Assembly: GCA_025529335.1 (NCBI GenBank)
Contig: JAMYHX010000591.1
Location: 1-23,363 of the forward strand
Direction of reading: 5' to 3'
Length of the DNA: 23,363 nucleotides
Source: Rhizopus sp. PT2906
Taxonomy: Eukaryota; Mucoromycota; Mucoromycetes; Mucorales; Rhizopodaceae
The position numbers and the translations under genes are program-made. A model generated the notes under the pieces. It was not told the DNA's origin, searched no databases, and saw nothing but the letters and a program-made list of their open reading frames with translations. Shown in pieces: positions 1-8,971 of this stretch (position 1 is the stretch's first letter; the number at the start of each line of letters is the position of its first letter).

Positions 1-138
1 AACATGGTTTTGGGTGATGTAGAAGAAACAATTACCATTGTTGATGTCAATGAAGAAACACTAGAAGAAGTCATTAGGGTAAAAAATAGAATCAAACAAT
101 ATAGACTTGATAATAATACGTTTCTTAATAGACAGTAA
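1..138 (+). CDS. 3' end of an unidentified gene (partial, 45 codons plus stop)
   Basis: The window opens inside an open frame that runs from base 1 to a TAA at 136-138. The readable end is acidic, then turns basic near the stop (residues such as EETITIVDVNEE, then VKNRIKQYRL). Codon use looks genuine and the frame has no interruption, but the domain is not recognisable from 45 residues. It could be the last exon of a gene transcribed toward the first P450, which would make the two genes convergent. It could also be a chance open frame. Confidence 0.45.
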   Translation, partial: NMVLGDVEETITIVDVNEETLEEVIRVKNRIKQYRLDNNTFLNRQ

Positions 139-333
139 AGAGAACGTTTGAAATGCTTTTTGTTCGTGGTGATGGTGTCATTCTGGTAAGATAAGAACAA
201 AGAATATCCAACGACTTTACCAACATCATTTTAGGTCTCTCCGCCTTCACGCACATAAAATTGATACAGCTTTGCATATATTTGATCCATTATATATATA
301 AAAAAAAATACATAAAATAGTTTATAGCAAGAT

Positions 334-359
334 TTATTATTATTATTATTATTATTATT
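334..359. repeat. TTA trinucleotide microsatellite (8 units)
   Basis: Eight uninterrupted TTA units followed by TT lie about 30 bp beyond the stop codon of the first P450, in the 250-bp spacer between it and the partial gene at the left edge. Apart from this tract I see nothing in 139-391. The poly-Asn frame that crosses it on the minus strand is an artefact of the repeat. Confidence 0.9.
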
Positions 360-391
360 GTTTGCATTAGCTATTAAAGAAGAGAGATTGA

Positions 392-2101
392 TTATAATGC
401 AATAGGCTTTGCCCAAAGAGTTACGTTCGGAATAGGTCTTGTAGTTATCACCTGTATCTTTTTCACCTCGAAACCTGGCTTTTCAAAGAATTGGATATGA
501 TGGAGCAGAATAGCCACAAGTATCTTCATTTCCAGCATTGCAAACTTATTGCCAATACATTGACGAGCACCAGCCAAGAAGGGCATGTATTCATAAGCGC
601 CTCCGAGATGATCCCTCTTTTCCCATCGTAAAGGGTTGAATTTATCAGCGTCTTCACCCCAGATTTCCTTAGATCGGTGAGCATAAAGAGGCAGGATATG
701 GATTACGGTGCCTTTTGGTATAGTATAGTGGCCAAGGGTAACAGGTACACGATTGACACGACTTGTACGAGGAACAGTAGGAATAAAACGAAGTGTTTCA
801 CGGCACACATAGTCAAGGTATGAAATAGAGTTGATGGTTTCATAGTCAAATGAGTTTTCATCTTGGAAGAGCACACGCACTTCTTCTCTTAATCTATCTT
901 GAACGTCTTGATGTTGTGCAAGCAGCCAAAGGCACCAACTTAATGTGTTACTTGTTGTTTCATGGCTAGGAAATATGAGTTAATATACGCTCTATACAGG
1001 TGTTTTTTTTATATATCTTACCCAGCAGCTAAAAAGGTTAAACACTGTTCTTTTAATCCTTCTTTTGTAAATCCCTGTCCAGTTCCTTCGTCAATCAAGT
1101 CTACCATCAATGCCAGCAGATCTTTGGGTCGACCATTCATGTCGGAGGCCTTTTCCTTCTTTGCTCTTTCGATGCCTGCCTCTATCAAAGCCTCAGCTTC
1201 CTCGTGCACCCATCTTAAGCTTTTGATCATTGTAAATAAGCGCTTTGATGGTAAGTATCTTATAAAAGGAAAGTCTACTTCCCAGACACGCTTCCATGAA
1301 AAGTCGTCATTGAAAATGTTTAGATATGCCTTGCTGATCTTGTGCAGTCTTTCTGTGCCATAGTCCTCAACCGACTTGAAGTCTTGTCCAAAAGCAGTGA
1401 GACCAATCACGTCCAAGGTGGCAAGCGAAAGCCCAAGGGAGACTTCAATTTCAGTATACTCTGACTTGCTCTCTGTCATCTTTTTGAGCCATTGATCACG
1501 GAGTTTATAGGCTGGAGTAGTCATGAGAGGAACCATGGAACGAATAGCGTGTACAGAAAATGCAGGATTCAACATCTTTCGTTGGGTACGATGAAAGTTT
1601 CCCTGTGAAGTAATAATTAAGATTCATGTGTCTTCACATTCTAGTATTTACCTCAGCGACCACCAACCCATTGCCTGCAATACGACGAATAAAACCAGCA
1701 GGCCCAGGAGGCTTTTCAAAGTCGTATACTTGTAATGTTAAGATTTGCTTGACCAATTTTGGATCAGTTACAATCACTCGGGGTTCATTATAGTTATGAT
1801 GCACAGCATAAATACCGCCGTACTGCTCTGTCCAGCGTCTGAAAGGAGACTCATCGATATTTGATGTCACAATATCAAAATAGTTGCCCATGAACGGTAT
1901 CCAGCTGACGCGAGGACCTGGTAGCCTGTTGACGGGATGAATATAGAGCCTGTAGATGATCATTTTGTACAAAAGATAGCATACAAATCCTGATAGACCC
2001 AGCGTGGCAGCCCATTGTGTGTTTGACAGATACAAAGGTTTCCAATCTTCAATCCATTGGATCATATAGTCTTGAACGATATTAAACACCTCGTATTTCA
2101 T
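392..2101 (-). CDS. Cytochrome P450 monooxygenase, copy 1 (534 aa, 3 exons)
   Basis: This is a membrane-bound haem-thiolate monooxygenase, expected on the ER with an NADPH-P450 reductase partner. Exons are 2101-1652, 1602-1022 and 965-392, with introns of 49 and 56 bp. A hydrophobic anchor lies at about residues 30-50, followed by the proline hinge LPGPR (60-64). The I-helix AGHETTS is at 343-349, the K-helix ETLR at 400-403, the FNPLRW segment follows, and the haem loop FLAGARQCIG has its axial cysteine at 480. Every catalytic hallmark is intact. The start at 2101 was chosen because it aligns with copy 2; an in-frame ATG at 2134 would add 11 residues. The zygomycete CYP509-type families are the nearest relatives I can suggest, but that is tentative. 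The substrate is unknown. It is a near-duplicate of the gene at 4820-6531 and is partly homogenised with it. Confidence 0.93.
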
Positions 2102-2679
2102 ATTGAAGAAAGAAAGAGATGATTTTCCATCCAAGGCTCTTGATTTCTGCGCCTTTTATACATAATTGTTTTGCTCTTATCTTTTGAATGCGGCTGAACC
2201 AAGCTTTTTTTTATCCAAAGAAAGACAATTTTTAAAAATGAATCAACTCTGTTTTTTAATTTCTTTAAACGAGCACATCAGGCTGTATCACTGATTAGCT
2301 TCGCTTTTTCAAAGCCATGTTTGTCATCAAATATTGGTCTTAAGCATATATTCGAGACCCTGTGTTATATTGTTTATAAGCAATGTTAATTAAGACAAAT
2401 ATGCATTTTGCCAATCAACTCAATAATTGGCTAAAAAGGAAATAAGCTTATTTCTATAATGATTTTCTATATTAGATCCATATCCTCTTTTAATATGTCA
2501 AATTTACATTCTTTGACTGCTTATTGATCCTCCCTTTATTCCATACTTGCTTCTCTCCTTATTTCCACTTCTTTTCTTTTCTTTATTGTGATTCTTTGTT
2601 CTTTTTTTATTGAAAAAATGGTAAATCATAACAAGATTAATAGTTTTGATGTGAACACAAAGAAGAGTTACTTACATAT
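2102..2679. promoter_or_regulatory. Divergent intergenic region between P450 copy 1 and the NDPK-like gene
   Basis: This 578-bp AT-rich stretch separates two genes transcribed away from each other, so it should hold both promoters. Pyrimidine-rich runs lie around 2526-2600, upstream of the + strand gene. I see no ORF, no clear inverted repeat and no recognisable operator. Confidence 0.5.
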
Positions 2680-4564
2680 ATGTTTATTCAGATAAGCGAT
2701 ATACAAAATGCATATAAAAGTAAGAAAAATGCAAATATTGCATACTTTTTGATGCGCCCACTAAACACAAAATTTTCTTTTTTTTTATAGTTTTTGACGA
2801 AGAGCACAAGGGTAATAAAGGAAAGAGAGAGGTGATTTGAGTTGCTTATACCGGTATTAGAAGATGATCTCAACAATGGTGCCTATGATAGACAAGTACA
2901 GACACAAAGAACAGTGGCGATTATCAAACCTGATGGGTTATCATCAAAGCAAAAGATCATCGAAAGAATCCAAAGCAAAGAGTTCAAGGTGTTGCAGGAA
3001 AGGACATTGCAACTGGCAAAAGATCAAGCAAAGGAACTCTTTGAAAATCAAAAAACCTATGAGGACTTTGATAAACTAGTTACATGGATAAGCAGGTAAA
3101 TTGATAAATTGAATATAAACAAATAATTCTTATAGATCATCCATAGCTCTGAAATCTGTGCGCTACTCTTAGAAAAGGAAAACGCAATTGACGAGTTTAA
3201 ATTCTTCTTAGGGCCTAGAAATCCCAAAAAGGCTAAAAAGAAGAAGCATGCAACGTAAATAGACACATTACATAGAGCATAATCTTTCTCCCCTTACATT
3301 GTTGTTTGTGTTTTCTAGCCTTCATGCCTTGTTTGGTACAGATTCAGTCCATAATGCTGTAGACGGAAGTGATTCTGTGGAACATGTTGAAAAAACTATT
3401 AAGCTTTTATTTGATGGCTGTCAGCAACCACTGAAGCAAAACATGTCCGATGCATCTGAAGAAATTAAACATGAAGACATGAGCGACCCTCTTCCATCTC
3501 CTATTCCTTCTGCAGTGTTGAAAACAGATCTTGCATTACAAGCGGATGAAGAAGATGTGTATGTGGCTTGTACACCACAAAAACCATCAGAGAAATACGC
3601 TGTTTCTGTTGAGGAAAATAAGCCTTTCCATAGCAATAGTGATGCATATGCAAGCGATAAAACAGAAAGACACGGGCTTGAAGAGTCCAAATTTACTCAG
3701 GCTGCTTCGATAGAGAATATTATGCAGCATGAAGCATCAGGAACGGTTGCTCAAGTGTCAATTTCAGCAACAGTGGATAACGCAGTAAAAAAAGATAATG
3801 TCAGTCAAAATCAAATTGTAGCTGAAACAGCAGTAGAGGCATCACCACATAACGCAAATGATATGGTCTCAAAAGAAGCAGGAAATACAAATGATCGATA
3901 CATAAGGGAGGTAGAAAGCATAAATGATAAAAAAGGTGAACTGTCGAATGTAAAGAAAGAAATATCAAAAGAGGAAACGCAGAGTACAAAGGGTGACAAG
4001 TCAAAGGAGAAAGCAACTGTCGCGATAAGGGTTCAACAAAGAGCAAGCACTACAAAATCTCTTCTGAGACAGCCGTCTATTAGGGTCGGAAATGTTGTTG
4101 ATACCACACAAAAGCCCGTACGCAGAATTGAATGCAAGCCTGTACCAGTGACACCGCCCAAAAATGTCAAAAGCACCAGTAAAATTGCAAAATTATCGCC
4201 CATCATGCACAAACAAGAAAGTGCTACAAGGAAGCCTCTGACAGAAAATGCACAGAAAAAAAAGCCAACAAAGGTCTCAAAACATTTGCCTAGAGTCGCT
4301 CTCTTAGCCAGCCAGAAGTCCAAACAAGAGCCTAAAGATGAACCTATCGTTGAAGCTAAAGAAGTCAAGACGATCAAAAAGAAAATATCAACCAAAGAAT
4401 TCATTTCAAGACTGACAGCTCCCACTGTCGCTAGTAATAACAAGAAACTCGCAGCCAATCAAATCTCGGTTGCTCAAAAGATAACACCTCAAACAAAAGT
4501 GAACGCTACTGGAAAATCGTCAAAAGTTGAATTCCTTGAACAGGCGAAAATCCTAAAGACATAA
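2680..4564 (+). CDS. Degenerate nucleoside diphosphate kinase-like protein with a long disordered tail (549 aa, 5 exons)
   Basis: Proposed exons are 2680-2719, 2791-2811, 2861-3095, 3147-3254 and 3319-4564. All introns are GT-AG and the sum is 550 codons in frame. Residues 37-166 form an NDPK fold: RTVAIIKPDGL holds the phosphate-binding Lys43, followed by the FFLGP strand, FGTDSVHNAVDGSDS and a C-terminal helix. The catalytic histidine of the usual NxxHGSD motif is Asp150 here. The conserved GPT threonine is Arg123, and the SxR arginine is His137. The domain is therefore probably not a kinase and may act as a binding scaffold (inference). Residues 167-549 are low-complexity, first acidic and then Lys/Pro/Ser-rich and basic, with no domain I recognise. 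The 21-nt second exon can be included or skipped without changing frame. The 5' end is the least certain part, because the domain frame has no in-frame ATG in its own exon. An AATAAA lies at 4610-4615, just after the stop. Confidence 0.82.
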
Positions 4565-4819
4565 TTTTATCTATACAATCATTAAAGCATCTTTAATATT
4601 CCCTTTTACAATAAACTTTTTATTATATAAAGAAAAATATAAGGGGGCATATTGATTCATTATTCTTTATCTGATTACTATTTAATGAAGCGCCATAATT
4701 AAAATAAGAAACATAATGAAAAGATAAATTACAGTACAAAATCCATCCTTACTCGCTTAAATAAAATTATATATCATATTTTATTATTAAAATGAGAAAA
4801 AAGTTAAAAGCCTCGTCTA
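4565..4819. terminator. Convergent 3' intergenic region
   Basis: This is 255 bp of AT-rich spacer between the tail-to-tail NDPK-like gene (+) and P450 copy 2 (-). An AATAAA on the + strand at 4610-4615 and one on the minus strand at 4780-4785 are plausible polyadenylation signals for the two genes. Nothing else is visible. Confidence 0.5.
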
Positions 4820-6531
4820 TTATGATACAACAGGCTTTGCAAAGAGTGTCATGTTGGGAACTGGCTTTGTAGTCACCAACTGTATCTTTCTCACTTTGAA
4901 GCCTGGCTTTTCAAAAAATTGAATATGGTGAAGTAGAATAGACAGGAACACCTTCATCTCTAGCATTGCAAATCTATTACCGATGCATTGACGACCACCA
5001 GTCAAGAAGGGCATGTATTGATATGCATTCCCAATGTGATCCCCCTTTTCCCATCGTAAGGGATTGAATTTATCAGCATCCTCGCCCCATATTTCCTTGG
5101 ATCTGTGCATAGAAATAGGCGTTATATGGATTACGGTGCCTTTTGGTATAGTATAGTGGCCAAGGGTAACAGGTACACGATTGACACGACTTGTACGAGG
5201 AACAGTAGGAATAAAACGAAGTGTTTCACGGCACACATAGTCAAGGTATGAAATAGAGTTGATGGTTTCATAGTCAAATGAGTTTTCATCTTGGAAGAGC
5301 ACACGCACTTCTTCTCTTAATCTATCTTGAACGTCTTGATGTTGTGCAAGCAGCCAAAGGCACCAACTTAATGTGTTACTTGTTGTTTCATGGCTAGGAA
5401 ATATGAGTTAATATACGCTCTATACAGGTGTTTTTTTTATATATCTTACCCAGCAGCTAAAAAGGTTAAACACTGTTCTTTTAATCCTTCTTTTGTAAAT
5501 CCCTGTCCAGTTCCTTCGTCAATCAAGTCTACCATCAATGCCAGCAGATCTTTGGGTCGACCATTCATGTCGGAGGCCTTTTCTTTCTTGGATCTTTCGA
5601 TACCTGCTTCTACAAGAGCTTCAGCTTCTTCATGCAGCCATCTTAAGCTCCTAGCCCTGTTGAATAAGCGCCTTGTTGGTAAATATTTTATAAAAGGAAA
5701 AGCAAATTGTAAGATATGCGACCAGGAAAAGTCGTCATTGAAAATGTGTAGATATGCCTTGCTGATCTTGTGCAGTCTTTCCGTGCCATAATTCTCAACC
5801 GACTTGAAGTCTTGTCCAAAAGCAGTGAGACCAATCACGTCCAAGGTGGCAAGCGAAAGCCCAAGGGAGACTTCAATTTCAGTATACTCTGACTTGCTCT
5901 CTGTCATCTTTTTGAGCCATTGATCACGGAGTTTATAGGCTGGAGTAGTCATGAGAGGAACCATGGAACGAATAGCGTGTACAGAAAATGCAGGATTCAA
6001 CATCTTTCGTTGGGCACTATGGACATCTCCCTGTGAAGTAATAATTAAGATTCATGTGTCATCTCTTCTGCATGTATTTACCTCAGCGAGCAACACTCCG
6101 TTACCTACAACGCGACGCAGATTTTTGGAAACAAAAAGAGGTTTTTCAAAGTCATATTGCTGCGTCGTCAGGATTTGCTTGAGCAATTTTTCATCAGACA
6201 CGATCAAACGAGGCTCGTTCCATGCAAAATGTACAGTATATATGCCACCGTACTGTTCTTTCCAACGTATAAAAGGAGATTGATCAACGTCGGTTTTCAT
6301 GATATCGAAAAAGTTACCCATGAATGGTATCCATCCAACGTGAGGACCTGGAATTCTATTAAGAGGATGGATATAGAGTCGGTAGATAACCGTCTTGCAT
6401 AAAAAATATGTTGCGATTCCTGACAGCCCCAGTGTGGCAACCCATTGTGTATTTGACTGTCTTGAGGGTTTCCATTTTTCAATCAAATGGATCAGGTTTT
6501 TTTGAATAATATCCAAGGTTTCGTAATTCAT
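4820..6531 (-). CDS. Cytochrome P450 monooxygenase, copy 2 (534 aa, 3 exons)
   Basis: This is a tandem paralogue of the gene at 392-2101, with the same length and the same exon phases: 6531-6082, 6030-5450 and 5393-4820. It has the same anchor and hinge (LNRIPGPH), AGHETTS, ETLR and a haem loop FLTGGRQCIG with the axial Cys at 480. It differs from copy 1 mainly in the N-terminal anchor, in the region around nt 5584-5790 (probably substrate-recognition loops) and in the last 100 residues, for example IHITPISMHRS against IHILPLYAHRS. The middle of the gene, including the second intron, is identical to copy 1. An in-frame ATG at 6657 would add 42 residues, but they are not hydrophobic and have no counterpart in copy 1, so the start at 6531 is preferred. 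A minus-strand AATAAA lies at 4780-4785, after the stop. Confidence 0.93.
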
Positions 6532-6763
6532 GAAAAAAAAAGGAGGAAAGGAAAAGCAATTGTGTTGCATATCCTTTCTTTCTCTCTTTTTATAGATAAA
6601 AATCAATCTTTTCGCTATATGAACTGTCTGTCGGCAAATATTATCTAAAAAAGGCAAATGATGCGTAAACTGTTTTTCCGGTTGAACATTGAAACAAGTG
6701 ATTTTTTTTTTCTTTTATACGGGATTTTAGTCTTAATTGGGAGGCATGCTTATCTCAATCGTG

Positions 6764-6982
6764 GTTGACGAAGACAAGACAAAGGATGTGGTAATAGACT
6801 TTCCAGGCCACACTTTATTTTCAGTAATATAATTAATAAAATTTTCTATTGTCTATTTCCTTATTCCTTTCAATGCTGTGTTATATATATATATGGTTAT
6901 CTGGGTGTGGAAGTCAGTAGTAGAAAATTCTCCTATACCATGGGCGGGTCCTTACCACATCCTTTGTCTCGTCTTCGTCAAC
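6764..6982. repeat. Inverted repeat pair, 31-bp arms, 219 bp overall
   Basis: The left arm at 6764-6794 and the right arm at 6952-6982 are inverted copies matching at 30 of 31 positions (core GACAAAGGATGTGGTAA on the + strand at left). The 157 bp between them are AT-rich, include a TA dinucleotide run near 6881-6894 and have no ORF. No convincing target-site duplication flanks the arms. It lies 230-450 bp upstream of the P450 copy 2 start. It may be a small MITE or a pair of regulatory sites. Confidence 0.7.
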
Positions 6983-7104
6983 GTTCGTATTTATTCATTC
7001 TCAGCTAATAGACGACGACGTCAAACATTTACCTTCATTTAATAGTTCTTCTTTCTATTTAAAAGTAAATGTAGTCAATTAACTCTTCACTGTTTTACAA
7101 CTAC

Positions 7105-7378
7105 ATAAGCACAAATATCACATGAATCCTCTTTACCTCATGTCAATACTCGTTATGAGAATGTGGAGGTTCACGCCATTAATGATGACAACGCAAAAAA
7201 AAAATTGATATTGGGAACGAAGACAATGAGTGTTTTATTTGCATCATGTAGTAGACTTGAACTGAATGAATACCCAACCATCGGATCCTCAAGCATTAAT
7301 GGATTTATGCCAAGACGAAAAACCCGAATCTTTATTGAAGAGCAAAAAGTAAAGCAAATTGAAGCCATGATCAGCTAG
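7105..7378 (+). pseudogene. Possible decayed coding fragment
   Basis: A run of protein-like codons on the + strand (for example RYENVEVHAINDDN, at about 7150-7195) stays open until a TAG at 7249-7251. Two further frames then look coding-like over the same stretch up to 7378, one of them ending in KPESLLKSKK. A short A-tract near 7194-7203 is a likely site of frame slippage. It may be a relic of a gene or transposon, but I recognise no family and the signal is weak. Confidence 0.2.
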
Positions 7379-7518
7379 TATAATGAAGATTCTTCTCCCC
7401 CTCCCCAATATTTAAGCATATTGCTACACAGGTGCTCAATAAGGGAAGTCAAGGCGTTTTAAGCAAAAAAATCGTAATATCATTACAAAGTGAAGCAAAG
7501 GATAATGGCAAAGTCGAA

Positions 7519-7792
7519 CGTGTTTTTTGATGTAGTATACGAATTTATGAAGCATCTTCATAATTACACGAGAGCTAAATGATCTTGGTTGTTGTAATCG
7601 CTCTTTCTTTATTAGTTCGAATTGTACAACGTAAAATAAAACACAGTAATAATAAAACTTTTTTTTCTTGAGAGTGGAAATAACAGAGACAAACCGAGAA
7701 GAATCAGGGAGAAGAGGGCGGGAACAACCAAGATCAATTAAGTGCAACTATGATGATGCTTTATAAATTCGTATACTACATCAAAAAGTGTG
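7519..7792. repeat. Foldback (long imperfect palindrome), arms of about 75-100 bp
   Basis: Bases 7524-7560 are repeated in inverted orientation at 7751-7787 with 2 mismatches in 37. The pairing continues inward past a 5-nt indel to 13 identical bases (GATCTTGGTTGTT at 7581-7593, complement at 7723-7735). It then fades through pyrimidine-rich and purine-rich segments toward a centre near 7658. A transcript would form a long hairpin. There is no transposase. Flanking AAGTCGAAC (7511-7519) and AAGTCGTAC (7807-7815) might be a degraded 9-bp duplication, but they are not placed symmetrically around the arms. A non-autonomous foldback element or MITE is the best explanation. Confidence 0.7.
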
Positions 7793-7867
7793 CTAAATTT
7801 ATTTTGAAGTCGTACCAATTAAGATTAAAATCCTGTATATGTAGTAACCTGAATAAAGCCATCAGTA

Positions 7868-7966
7868 CAGTATTTCCAGAAAGCAATGTCGCAAAATTGA
7901 ATTTTTACAATACAAAATATACAGGAATGCGACATCTTGGCGCGACATTGATTTTTAAAAACACTG
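7868..7966. mobile_element. Very small Tc1/mariner-type MITE (99 bp) flanked by TA
   Basis: The element has terminal inverted repeats of about 25 bp that match at 20 of 25 positions. Both start with CAGT and end in CAATGTCGC (left 7868-7892, right 7942-7966 read in reverse). It is bounded on both sides by TA (7866-7867 and 7967-7968), the target-site duplication typical of Tc1/mariner insertions. There is no room for a transposase, so mobilisation would need an autonomous partner elsewhere. The frame of 90 codons that crosses it (7750-8022) is assembled from this element and the neighbouring foldback arm. Confidence 0.55.
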
Positions 7967-8050
7967 TATTATTTCTAAATCGAGTTGTCCCTGTCAAACA
8001 TTTCAGTAGATCTTTTATTTAAATGAGCGCACGGTTATAATAAGTCCCTT

Positions 8051-8206
8051 ATGAGATCAAGCGTAAACATTGAAGAAATGATGCTGTATCATGTAAGATA
8101 CACTAGTGAGGAGAAAAATGAGGTGGAAAAGGTGGACACTTTTGATGATGGGGATAATTCAGTCCATGAAGGAGCGTACCGGCCATCGGAGGTATACATT
8201 TTGTAG
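8051..8206 (+). CDS. Short hypothetical ORF (51 codons)
   Basis: An ATG at 8051 opens an acidic, protein-like frame (ending ...GAYRPSEVYIL) that stops at 8204-8206. The bases GTATAC near the end could be a splice donor. It sits in the repeat-rich gap after the MITE and converges on the PARP gene. No family is recognised. It could be a gene fragment or a chance frame. Confidence 0.2.
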   Translation: MRSSVNIEEMMLYHVRYTSEEKNEVEKVDTFDDGDNSVHEGAYRPSEVYIL

Positions 8207-8355
8207 CTTCCTATTTTGTTCAATTTAATCTCACGTAACGCAAGATGATCCTATTTGTAACGTCTATCTGTTGATCAAATAATAATATGTTGATTGCATG
8301 AATATTTTATTTAAAAAGGAAAAGGAAGGTAAATCATGTAAGGAATATATAATTA

Positions 8356-8971
8356 TTATTCTTCAATATCAGTTTCATCATCTACTTCTTCTTCTTCTGC
8401 ATCATTTTCTGTTTGCGTTATCTTTTCAATTTCCTGGTCCTTAAGCCAATGCTGATACTTCTTTGCATGAGTGATTGTTGATTGCATGACACAGTCACGA
8501 CCATATTTGCATTGAGGTCTTTGACGAATTGCATCTTAGGAGTATTGTTAGCTTGATTTTGTTTAATGTATATCTTCAACTTACCAGGAATATCAATAGA
8601 ACAATCGTCTGTTGTCATATATTTTTCAAGGATCATAGCTAGTACATTTTCTGCACAGTTGTTGCATATTTTACTGTCCATAGTGCAATCAAGTGGTATA
8701 TCCCATTTTTTCTCTTTTAATATGATAAACACCGATTAGCTTCAGGCATATCATTTCTATCATGTAAATACTTACTGTATAGTCTGTCTTGAACAAACTC
8801 TTCGATTCCCTTGTCAAAGATATCCTGAACAGTTAATCTCTGCTGCGAAAGATATGCCTTGATTAGTTCCTTTTCATAACTGTTAAACTGAGAAAATGTA
8901 TATTTCTTGTGTTTATGGTCTTTGATAGGCTTTATCTGATTGTCGCCGAAAGCATTAGAGCAAAAGAAACA
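8356..8971 (-). other. CHFR-like cysteine-rich and PBZ module at the PARP C-terminus
   Basis: Immediately after the PARP fold come C2761-x2-C2764, a helical stretch (SYEKELIKAYLSQQRLT...), C2843-x2-C2846, and then a zinc finger with the pattern R-x2-C-x-Y-G-x2-C-x7-H-x3-Y-x-H (C2878, C2884, H2892, H2898). The last pattern is exactly the PBZ consensus known from APLF and CHFR. The helical stretch and the CxxC followed by PBZ follow the same order and similar spacing as the C-terminal PAR-binding region of the human mitotic ubiquitin ligase CHFR, compared from memory. No FHA or RING domain is present. The final 30 residues are acidic (EEEEVDDETDIEE). Confidence 0.8.

Larger units (their letters stand above)
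6532..8355. other. Repeat-rich intergenic region
   Basis: This 1.8-kb gap lies between the P450 copy 2 start and the PARP stop. It contains the 31-bp inverted repeat pair, a weak decayed coding fragment, the foldback, the TA-flanked MITE and one small ORF, all listed separately. The rest is AT-rich with nothing I can interpret. Confidence 0.7.

Noticed and set aside
231..416. Poly-asparagine ORF on the minus strand
   Set aside because: It is simply the TTA microsatellite read on the opposite strand, next to the P450 stop.
962..1363. 133-codon + strand ORF, repeated at 5390-5791
   Set aside because: It is antisense to P450 exons and an intron. It appears twice only because the P450 genes are duplicated.
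2842..3099. Reading the NDPK-like gene as starting at a TTG at 2842
   Set aside because: TTG is not a credible fungal start, and a TGA lies just upstream in frame. A spliced start at 2680 joins in phase with three good splice sites.
6532..6657. 42-residue N-terminal extension of P450 copy 2
   Set aside because: It lies upstream of the membrane anchor and has no counterpart in copy 1. It is A/T-tract derived and most likely 5' UTR.
7436..7747. 103-codon minus-strand ORF
   Set aside because: It reads through the foldback loop and left arm, with low-complexity Lys/Phe/Tyr tracts. It is a product of the palindrome.
7750..8022. 90-codon + strand ORF in the intergenic gap
   Set aside because: It is built from the right arm of the foldback and the TA-flanked MITE, with no protein-like family signal.
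8418..8732. C-terminal PARP reading that runs straight to a stop near 8418
   Set aside because: It reads through a perfect donor/acceptor pair (8584/8535) and loses the exact PBZ match and the acidic tail, which appear only in the spliced frame.
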